Shown here: piece by piece, positions 1 to 5,458 of the stretch
Position numbering within the stretch: the first letter of the stretch is position 1
Layout of the letters: each line of letters begins with the position of its first letter
Program-made: the position numbers and the translations under genes
Notes under the pieces: model-generated
What the model was told of the DNA's origin: nothing
Databases searched by the model: none
What the model saw: the letters and a program-made list of their open reading frames with translations, nothing else
Assembly (NCBI GenBank): GCA_903870185.1
Contig: CAIQCE010000319.1
Coordinates: 1-10,557, forward strand
DNA from: an uncultured Gammaproteobacteria bacterium
GTDB lineage: Bacteria > Pseudomonadota > Gammaproteobacteria > Coxiellales > Coxiellaceae
Reading direction: 5' to 3'
Length of the DNA stretch: 10,557 bases

Positions 1-1991
1 ACATAAATATCTTTTAATTCCACAAAAATACCAAATCCGGTTACATCACAAATAACACCAGGATAACTTCTCCCGACTTTATCTTTCATATAATCACATT
101 TAAGCCAATCTAATGCATCTCGAGTCGCCCTATCGGCTCTTCGCTCAGTCGTTGAAAAGTGATTACCTAATTCCAACATTTTTTGCTCAGTATAAATATA
201 TTTTTTAAGATCCAGTTTTTGCAAAACATGCTTAATCGAACGATGAATAATTAAATCCGGATATCGTCGAATCGGGGAAGTGAAATGGCTGTATCCATCA
301 AATGCCAAACCGAAGTGCCCTGCATTCGTGGGTGAATAATGGGCTTGCTTCAGTGAGCGCAATAATACCGTTTGCAAAAGATGCGCATCAGGGCGCTTAG
401 TAATTCTTTCAAGCAGCATCACATAATCCATAGCCGTAGGACTATCCCCACCCATCAATCTTAAACCGAAGGCTTGTAGAAAATCTCGAAGTGCACTTAA
501 TTTTTGTTCATCTGGTAATTCATGATTACGATACAAGGCCGGTATTTTAGCCTTCATGACAAATTGCGAGGCACATACATTGGCTAACAACATCATTTCT
601 TCAATCATTCTATGAGCATCATTTCGCTCTGTAGGTACGATTTTTTCAATCTTACCCTTATCATCAAAAACAATTTTGGTTTCAATCGTGTCAAAATCAA
701 TTGCACCGCGTAATTCACGCTGCTTCAATAATTTCTTATAAACTCGGTTAAGCTCTTTGATATGAGGCAAAATTTCATTAGGCACTAAGCTTGGATCTTT
801 TTCCAAGGCATTTGCGACTTGTGTATAAGTCAATCGTGCTTGAGAATGAATTACGGCTTCATAAAATTCAAAATCGAGTAATTTTCCTTCAGCACTCACA
901 TTCATTTCACACACCATCGTGAAACGATCAACATGAGGCCGCAATGAACATAATTCGTTGGAAAGAATTTCTGGCAACATAGGGATTACGCGACCCGGGA
1001 AATAAACTGAATTCCCACGAATCTCCGCCTCTTGATCGATGGCACTACCTGGTTTTACATAGTGGCTCACATCAGCAATAGCGACATATAATTTCCAAGA
1101 TGAATCTTTCACAACTTCACAGTAAACAGCATCATCAAAATCTTGAGCATCTTCACCATCGATGGTTACAAAAGCCAAGTGCCGCAAATCTTTTCGGCCA
1201 TGATAATCTTTGGAATCTAATTTCAAAGGAAATGTGGCTGCCTCACTTAACCCTTCTGGCGTCCATTCATGAGGAAGTGAATAAGTCCGAATGGCTAACT
1301 CAACTTCTACACCTGGAGTTAAATAATCTCCCAGAATCTTAGTCACCATTCCAGTGGCTTGTCGTCTCAACGTGGGTTGAGAAGTAATCAAAACCTCGAC
1401 AAATTGACCGGGTTTTGCAATGGATTGTTGGCCAGGTGGGATTATCACATCCTGACAAATCAATTTACTGTCAGGTCTTACAAAAGCAATCGAAGATTCC
1501 TCTAAATAGCGTCCCACCAAAACCATGGTGTTATGCTCTAAAACTTCTACGATGGCGCCTTCTCTTCGATTCCGTGAATCAATACCCGTGATCCGAACCA
1601 AAACCCGGTCGTCACTAAAAACCGCGCGCATTTGTCGGCTTGATAAAAAGATATCTTTTCCTTCACCATTATCCGGCACTACAAAACCAAAACCATCTTT
1701 ATGGGCAATTACCCGACCCTTAACTAATTCCATTTCTGCAATCAATGCATAAGAACCCCGACGATTACTCATCACCTGGCCATCGCGAAGCATAGCCTTC
1801 AAACGCCGACGAATCCCCTCTAATTCATCAGGATCCTTGAGATTAAAAGCCTCAATAATATCTTTGATGGAAGCGGGTTTACTCAGGTCTTTAAGAAATT
1901 CCAGAATAAATTCACGACTCGGGACTGGATGAACGTAATTAGTTTTTTCACGTTCGAGGAAAGGATCTTTTTTAGATGTGCGTTTAGCCAC
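1..1991 (-). CDS. rnr: Ribonuclease R, 3'-5' exoribonuclease (C-terminus cut by window edge)
   Basis: RNase R degrades structured RNA processively from the 3' end in the cytoplasm and takes part in mRNA, rRNA and tmRNA-linked decay. The translation (about 663 residues visible; E. coli RNase R is 813) has a helix-turn-helix-like N-terminus (about 20-85), a cold-shock domain opening with KGRVIAHKDGFGFV (about 90), a second OB domain, and the RNB catalytic domain. The Mg-binding motif DGEDAQDFDD places acidic residues at D278, D284, D286 and D287, matching the E. coli D272/D278/D280/D281 pattern with a constant offset. HFTSPIRRYPDL and ERRADRATRD are also present. The S1 domain has just begun (GVICDVTGFGIFVELKD) when the window ends. 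The start is GTG at 1989-1991: no ATG lies between it and the in-frame stop at 2022-2024, the N-terminus (DPFLERE...PVPSREFIL) matches the family, and a weak AGG lies 7 bases upstream. It is third in an operon, 42 bases after the exported-protein gene. Confidence 0.97.
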   Translation of the reverse strand, partial: MAKRTSKKDPFLEREKTNYVHPVPSREFILEFLKDLSKPASIKDIIEAFNLKDPDELEGIRRRLKAMLRDGQVMSNRRGSYALIAEMELVKGRVIAHKDGFGFVVPDNGEGKDIFLSSRQMRAVFSDDRVLVRITGIDSRNRREGAIVEVLEHNTMVLVGRYLEESSIAFVRPDSKLICQDVIIPPGQQSIAKPGQFVEVLITSQPTLRRQATGMVTKILGDYLTPGVEVELAIRTYSLPHEWTPEGLSEAATFPLKLDSKDYHGRKDLRHLAFVTIDGEDAQDFDDAVYCEVVKDSSWKLYVAIADVSHYVKPGSAIDQEAEIRGNSVYFPGRVIPMLPEILSNELCSLRPHVDRFTMVCEMNVSAEGKLLDFEFYEAVIHSQARLTYTQVANALEKDPSLVPNEILPHIKELNRVYKKLLKQRELRGAIDFDTIETKIVFDDKGKIEKIVPTERNDAHRMIEEMMLLANVCASQFVMKAKIPALYRNHELPDEQKLSALRDFLQAFGLRLMGGDSPTAMDYVMLLERITKRPDAHLLQTVLLRSLKQAHYSPTNAGHFGLAFDGYSHFTSPIRRYPDLIIHRSIKHVLQKLDLKKYIYTEQKMLELGNHFSTTERRADRATRDALDWLKCDYMKDKVGRSYPGVICDVTGFGIFVELKDIY

Positions 1992-2033
1992 GGGACTGCC
2001 TAGTTTAGTAAATCTATGTAATCATAGCAATTT

Positions 2034-2483
2034 TTACTCTTCCTGGAAAGCTTTCTTAAGAGCGGCACAGGATTGATTCTCCAGCAACCAATAACTGCTA
2101 TCAAACCCTGCTCGAGGTGGCTTTAGTAAATTAAGCCGATAAATCTCCAGAACATGCCGACAACTTGAATTAGACCTCGAGCGACAACTCAAACGAAACT
2201 CAGGTTGATTTAAAACCAAAACCGACCAACGGCCCGGTTGTAATTCCGAACCCCAGCCTGCCTGGAGGCCAGGATTTTTCAAAAGCACCCGATTTAACGA
2301 AACTTTCAAATGACTCTTATTATGGAAAACCCAGACAGAATCCTTTAATTTTGTCAGCCTAGGAATGCTTTGATGAACCGAAATAGGTTTTAAATCCAGA
2401 TCATTGCAGGATGGACGTGCTTCTACATTGAGCCCTATGTTTAAACCTAACAACAATACGAGGCATTTTAGGATTAATTTCAT
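2034..2483 (-). CDS. Small exported protein of unknown function
   Basis: I do not recognise a family for this 149-residue protein. It begins with a clear Sec signal peptide: a basic N-terminus (MKLILK), a Leu-rich core to about residue 19, and a probable cleavage site after V-E-A at 20-22. The predicted mature protein of about 127 residues has four cysteines (26, 100, 108, 139), which could form two disulfides in the periplasm. It is basic, and aromatic residues occur in WVFHN, GWGSE, GRWSV and SSYWLL, suggesting a small beta-rich domain. No transmembrane segment follows the signal and no lipobox is visible. Its ATG overlaps the stop of the ygjP-type gene (ATGA), so the two are probably translationally coupled, and rnr follows 42 bases downstream. 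A periplasmic or secreted location is well supported; any role is unknown. Confidence 0.8.
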   Translation of the reverse strand: MKLILKCLVLLLGLNIGLNVEARPSCNDLDLKPISVHQSIPRLTKLKDSVWVFHNKSHLKVSLNRVLLKNPGLQAGWGSELQPGRWSVLVLNQPEFRLSCRSRSNSSCRHVLEIYRLNLLKPPRAGFDSSYWLLENQSCAALKKAFQEE

Positions 2484-3229
2484 GATTTTCTTATCCAGGT
2501 GGGCAATAGTTTATTGGCTGATTTCAACTCTGTTTTGATACGCTTATATTCAGGTTCAAAACGGGAAACCAAGTCCCAAAAAGCAGGAGAATGATTGAAG
2601 TGGTGAGTATGACATAATTCGTGAATCAATACATATCGAGTCCATTCAAAAGGAAAAAATAGCAGCTTCGCATTCAAGCTAATTTCATGGCGTTGGGAGC
2701 AACTCCCCCAAATCGATTTTTGATGTTTAAAACGAAATCCTGAATGTTTAAATCCATAATTTTCTGCTATCAATTCTAACTTAGGCGCCAGAGTCTTTAG
2801 AGCATGAAGCCTCAACCATTTTAGCATAGCACGCTGAATACCCTCAAAATCTTCTAAATCACCCGCTACTCGCAGAGTTTCTGAATTGAGACGACGAACT
2901 CCAAATCGATTCGAGTGAACATAATGAATATTCCAACTCTCTTCCAAAGCTTTTAAATGTATCACCTCTGGCAAAACAGGTGTTTCAACCAATGCAGGAT
3001 CTATAAGATGCCCTGTAGCCCTATGCTTTTCTATCCAATCCAATCGGGACTTTAAAAATTGAAGCCCTTCTTTGTGGTGACGCTTATGAGGCAGTACTAA
3101 TTGCAGTACTCCTTCAGAAGTGATTTTTAGGCTCACTCGACGAGCCCGAGCATTGATTTTAAGCTCATGGGGGGGTAGGTCAGCTGGCTCCTTTAGTTGA
3201 GGCCTTTTTAAGAAATCCAAATTAACCAT
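2480..3229 (-). CDS. YgjP/DUF45-family zinc metallopeptidase
   Basis: This is a 249-residue cytoplasmic protein of the YgjP-like (DUF45, M48-related) metallopeptidase family; physiological substrates of the family are poorly defined. Diagnostic features are the N-terminal RARRVSLKIT segment (28-37) typical of the family, the WGSC motif at 174-177, and the zinc site HELCH at 203-207 followed by H213 in NHSPAFW. H203, H207 and H213 are the likely zinc ligands and E204 the catalytic base. The length is normal for YgjP. It is the first gene of a minus-strand operon, overlapping the exported-protein gene by four bases (ATGA), with a good sigma70-type promoter about 35 bases upstream. The Shine-Dalgarno is poor: AAAGG lies about 13 bases before the ATG. 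The family is well supported; naming it ygjP by orthology would be a guess. Confidence 0.92.
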   Translation of the reverse strand: MVNLDFLKRPQLKEPADLPPHELKINARARRVSLKITSEGVLQLVLPHKRHHKEGLQFLKSRLDWIEKHRATGHLIDPALVETPVLPEVIHLKALEESWNIHYVHSNRFGVRRLNSETLRVAGDLEDFEGIQRAMLKWLRLHALKTLAPKLELIAENYGFKHSGFRFKHQKSIWGSCSQRHEISLNAKLLFFPFEWTRYVLIHELCHTHHFNHSPAFWDLVSRFEPEYKRIKTELKSANKLLPTWIRKS

Positions 3230-3263
3230 ATGATTGATAAAACCTTTTTTAAATCATAATCGC

Positions 3264-3292
3264 ATCATAGCAATGAATGGAAGCTATGTAAA
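3264..3292 (-). promoter_or_regulatory. Sigma70-type promoter of the ygjP-exported protein-rnr operon
   Basis: On the minus strand, TTTACA (3292-3287; 5/6 to TTGACA) is followed after exactly 17 bases by TATGAT (3269-3264; 5/6 to TATAAT). Transcription would start near 3256, giving a leader of about 27 bases before the ATG at 3229. The MITE-like element begins 15 bases upstream of the -35, so its insertion may have replaced upstream control sequence. Confidence 0.65.
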
Positions 3293-3306
3293 ACATGTAT
3301 AATTGT

Positions 3307-3445
3307 TTAAGGGCATCTCTCTAAATTGAAAAATTTTGAGTTTTGAATTTTGGAGCCAGGCACCTTAATTCATTTATTCAATCGGTTATAGATTGTGCTG
3401 GCGGAGCCTGGCACCAAAATAACTAATTTATAGAGATGCCCTTAA
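3307..3445. mobile_element. MITE-like nested inverted-repeat element, 139 bp
   Basis: The ends are 21-base inverted repeats (3307-3327 and 3425-3445) matching at 20 of 21 positions, beginning TTAAGGGCATCTCT. Inside them lies a second inverted pair, 3348-3364 and 3403-3419, matching 15 of 17. Each inner arm contains a 13-base near-palindrome: GGAGCCAGGCACC at 3352 and GGAGCCTGGCACC at 3403. There is no coding capacity. The terminal TTAA on both sides is either part of the repeat or a target duplication. The form fits a non-autonomous miniature transposable element, perhaps mobilised by an IS5- or IS630-type transposase elsewhere; that assignment is a guess. It fills most of the 339 bases between the divergent ygjP-type gene and the 517-aa gene, and a transcript through it could fold into a long hairpin. 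Confidence 0.6.
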
Positions 3446-3488
3446 GGATATTTTAATAAACATTAATTATACTGAATGACAATTGAAT

Positions 3489-3516
3489 ATTGGGTTGTGC
3501 TCCGCTTGGGGCGTAA
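3489..3516. repeat. Degenerate copy of the GTTGG...CCAAC-type repeat
   Basis: This stretch (ATTGGGTTGTGCTCCGCTTG and onwards) aligns without gaps to the palindromic repeat at 5279-5306, with identity at 19 of 28 positions including the shared CGCTTGGG core. Its right arm has decayed, so it no longer folds well. It abuts the palindromic repeat at 3519-3548, and together they make up the leader of the 517-aa gene. Read alone it would be unconvincing; the second copy is what supports it. Confidence 0.4.
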
Positions 3517-3518
3517 TC

Positions 3519-3548
3519 CGCCATCCCGTGGCTTGACCGTGGGATCCA
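3519..3548. repeat. Dispersed palindromic repeat, copy 1
   Basis: A hairpin with arms 3523-3531 and 3537-3545 and loop CTTGA: nine paired positions, two of them G-U. The minus-strand reading is TGGATCC-CACGG-TCAAG-CCACG-GGATGG. Two more copies lie at 5142-5220. It has the TGGATCC...TCAAG...GGATGACG form of intergenic palindromic elements dispersed in several intracellular bacteria. It ends 20 bases before the start codon of the 517-aa gene, so it would form a stem in that gene's leader RNA just before the ribosome-binding site. Confidence 0.75.
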
Positions 3549-3568
3549 AGCAACTATAAGGGAAAAAA

Positions 3569-5122
3569 ATGACAATAGAACGAAAACCTTTTTTGGATGA
3601 TGAAGAATCTTTGAGCCCAGCTGATTACGATCATGCACAAGCAAAAATAACTGAGAATGAAGATTTAATTCAATCGTTAGTTCCCATTACTGGAACTCAG
3701 GATGTTATTAATAAACTTCGATCTGACAATGCGTACCAACATTATCTACTGGCAATGAAATACGTATTCCTCCATAACCATAAATATGCGTATTCTAAAG
3801 ACATGTACCCCCTATATGGGAATTATAAAGATACTTTAGAAGCTAATCTTTCTAAGGCCGTTTCAGCCGAACCACCGATTCCTGATGCCCAATATCAATT
3901 AGCGCTTTTCTGTCTTCTAAGTCCACAGCTCTTTGAACCAGATTTTTGTGGTATCAAGGAAGCAGATCGACGAACTAAAGGTCTTGAGCTCATCCAAGCA
4001 CTCGCTGCTTCAAATCATATCAAAGCTAAATTCCTCTGGGCCTTTATTCTGGAACATCAATTATTTGACCAATCACCCACCTCTAAAAACCAAGTCGATA
4101 ATCTATACGCTGAGATAGTGGCTGATAAAGGCTATGAATATCTTCCTCGTTACCTAGAACGTACTTACCCACAAGAATTTTCACATCTCAAAAAAATCTT
4201 AGATGCACTTATAGGGAAAGGGGGGAAAGCGGCTACTAAATTACCTGCTCAAGATATTGGGGATCTATGTGAAAAACTTATGTTCCGCCTTTTAGGGATG
4301 GATATCTTGCAAAACCCTACAACTAGTTTTAAGGATCTAGGGATCAAATACAGCATTTATTATTCTACAGACAGAGACGGGTTTTACTTGTATCACTCGA
4401 TTGCACACTATCATCAGGCAAAAGAAATATTAAAATGGGTCATATTTCCGAAATTAGATGAAATGGAAAAGGCTGCGCTAAAAGAGTTGAAAGCTTTAAA
4501 TGCTTTGGCAGCTTCTCCAGAAGCAACTGCTGCTGCAGAAGCTACTGCTAGTGCTGCTCCAGCCGAACCTGCACCATCTGCTGCTGATAGTACTGCTGCT
4601 CCAACAGCCACCGCAACTCCTGAAACTGCAAGTGAGCAATATTCCAAGCTTTTAAATGAATTGCTTAACCCTGAAAATGGTAGTTTTAAGCTTCTAAACA
4701 TACATCGATACAGAGGTAATTTTTCTGATATGGGTAAGCTTCCAGATACTAAGACTATTCAAACTTTACGGGTCCAGCTTTGGAAATGGGAATTATTAAG
4801 AAAGTTGCAGTCTAATGATGTTAATGCTCTTTTACCTCAAAAAGCTAATAAATATACTAAAAACCGTGCCCTTGAAGCCATTGCTCAGATTATTAATGAC
4901 CCTAATATTAAACCTGAAGTTAAAGCAGGCATTAAACTTTTGGTGAATAACAAAGCTTCTTGGCTCCATAAAGTATTAGGCGAACATCGAACTCCTGATT
5001 GGTTACGCTTCAACAAACAAGCTCTGACTCGTTCGATAGTAAAAGCGAGTCAGTTGGTGGAAAAGATTGAGGATGAAGATCATAGAACAGATGCTGGGCT
5101 AAGTGCGCCAGGTGCTAGGTGA
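3569..5122 (+). CDS. Orphan cytosolic-type protein with Ala/Pro/Thr linker; candidate type IV effector
   Basis: I do not recognise this 517-residue protein. The start is well supported: TAAGGG precedes the ATG with six bases between. It has no signal peptide and no membrane segment. Residues 1-310 are mostly helical; 105-165 (DAQYQLALFCLL, KGLELIQALAASNHIKAKFLWAFILE) resembles degenerate Sel1/TPR-type helical pairs. Residues 311-355 form an Ala/Pro/Thr/Glu-rich linker encoded largely by GCT/GCA repeats (4504-4635). Residues 356-517 form a second helical domain rich in Lys and Leu. Near the C-terminus is an acidic patch (E498-D504, EKIEDED) followed by small and polar residues, resembling the E-block of Dot/Icm substrates. 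It lies alone on the plus strand between repeat-rich intergenic regions and convergent or divergent housekeeping genes. The effector role is an inference; a structural or phage-derived protein is not excluded. Confidence 0.85.
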   Translation: MTIERKPFLDDEESLSPADYDHAQAKITENEDLIQSLVPITGTQDVINKLRSDNAYQHYLLAMKYVFLHNHKYAYSKDMYPLYGNYKDTLEANLSKAVSAEPPIPDAQYQLALFCLLSPQLFEPDFCGIKEADRRTKGLELIQALAASNHIKAKFLWAFILEHQLFDQSPTSKNQVDNLYAEIVADKGYEYLPRYLERTYPQEFSHLKKILDALIGKGGKAATKLPAQDIGDLCEKLMFRLLGMDILQNPTTSFKDLGIKYSIYYSTDRDGFYLYHSIAHYHQAKEILKWVIFPKLDEMEKAALKELKALNALAASPEATAAAEATASAAPAEPAPSAADSTAAPTATATPETASEQYSKLLNELLNPENGSFKLLNIHRYRGNFSDMGKLPDTKTIQTLRVQLWKWELLRKLQSNDVNALLPQKANKYTKNRALEAIAQIINDPNIKPEVKAGIKLLVNNKASWLHKVLGEHRTPDWLRFNKQALTRSIVKASQLVEKIEDEDHRTDAGLSAPGAR

Positions 5123-5141
5123 GGAATGATTAAGCATTACA

Positions 5142-5220
5142 CTCGTCATCCTCTGGCTTGACCAGAGGATCTAGGAAAGATGTAAATAAGAATGGATCCC
5201 GCATCAAGTGCGGGACGACG
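5142..5220. repeat. Dispersed palindromic repeat, copies 2 and 3 in inverted orientation
   Basis: Two hairpins lie 20 bases after the stop of the 517-aa gene. The first has arms ATCCTCTGG (5148-5156) and CCAGAGGAT (5162-5170), a perfect 9-bp stem with loop CTTGA. The second has arms TCCCGCA (5197-5203) and TGCGGGA (5209-5215), a perfect 7-bp stem with loop TCAAG. Reversing the first gives TAGATCC...TCAAG...GGATGACG, which aligns with the second (TGGATCC...TCAAG...GGACGACG). They are therefore two copies of one element placed head to head, related to copy 1. Stem bases differ between copies but pairing is kept, which suggests selection for the fold. No T-run follows, so a terminator role is not indicated. 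Confidence 0.8.
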
Positions 5221-5278
5221 GTGAGGGATGCTAGGCGAGTGAGCAGTATTCAGGCAGGATAACAAAACACAAAAAGAC

Positions 5279-5310
5279 GTTGGCCCGCGCTGCGCTTGGG
5301 ACCAACCTAC
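5279..5310. repeat. GTTGG...CCAAC palindromic repeat
   Basis: Arms GTTGGCCC (5279-5286) and GGGACCAAC (5298-5306) pair with one bulged A around the loop GCGCTGCGCTT; CTAC follows. This resembles the widespread GTTGGGC...GCCCAACCTAC type of intergenic repeat in Gammaproteobacteria. A decayed relative lies at 3489-3516. It occupies the middle of the 336-base gap between the two orphan genes; the rest of the gap, 5311-5391, is AC-rich then AT-rich with no other structure that I can see. Confidence 0.6.
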
Positions 5311-5391
5311 AACAGCACCACCCACAAATAACAATAACCTACACCACGACCATCCAATCACTCACAAGAACACATCGCAAAAATTATTTCA

Positions 5392-5432
5392 TTTAATTTT
5401 TCCTTAATATTAGGCTACTAAACTGCTATAAA
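5392..5432 (+). promoter_or_regulatory. Probable PmrA box and promoter of the 674-aa membrane protein gene
   Basis: Tandem half-sites TTTAATTTT (5392-5400) and CTTAATATT (5403-5411) are separated by two bases. The described Legionella/Coxiella PmrA consensus is cTTAATatT-N2-cTTAATatT; this site matches 16 of 18 specified positions with exact spacing, and the second half-site is perfect. The second half overlaps a weak -35 (TTAATA, 5404-5409), followed after 17 bases by TATAAA (5427-5432; 5/6), the geometry expected for an activator-dependent promoter. The start codon lies 26 bases after the -10. PmrA is the response regulator that controls many Dot/Icm effector genes in those genera. TTAAT is AT-rich and could recur by chance, but two copies in register at a promoter are less likely to. 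Confidence 0.65.
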
Positions 5433-5458
5433 GTGTAGCAATAAGGGAAATAGTTCTA

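Noticed and set aside
1100..1752. Two plus-strand open frames (1100-1342 and 1525-1752)
   Set aside because: Both lie antisense inside rnr, whose protein is conserved throughout; no ribosome-binding site or recognisable product.
2014..2027. CTATG...CATAG hairpin between the exported-protein gene and rnr as a terminator
   Set aside because: Only five A/T-rich base pairs and no T-run on the minus strand; transcription probably continues into rnr.
3288..3297. GTAAA...GTATA as a CpxR-type site upstream of the ygjP promoter
   Set aside because: The second half is imperfect and the spacing is four bases, so the match is too weak to claim.
3441..3473. TTAAG/TTAAT half-sites and TATACT upstream of the 517-aa gene as a second PmrA promoter
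   Set aside because: TTAAG (3442) and TTAAT (3453) have the right 11-base step but match only 12 of 18 positions. TTAAT at 3453 and 3463 is one base too close. TATACT has no good -35 and sits too near the half-sites. Part of it also belongs to the MITE-like end.
3453..3644. Minus-strand 63-codon frame across the 517-aa gene start
   Set aside because: It runs through the palindromic repeat and the start of a better supported gene, with no recognisable product.
3933..4118. Plus-strand 61-codon frame
   Set aside because: It is an out-of-frame reading inside the 517-aa gene with no separate start signal.
4414..4701. Minus-strand Ala/Ser/Val-rich 95-codon frame
   Set aside because: It is the antisense of the GCT/GCA-rich linker of the 517-aa gene; repetitive composition keeps it open.
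5146..5361. Minus-strand 71-codon frame between the orphan genes
   Set aside because: It is made of the palindromic repeats read through, with no ribosome-binding site or conserved content.
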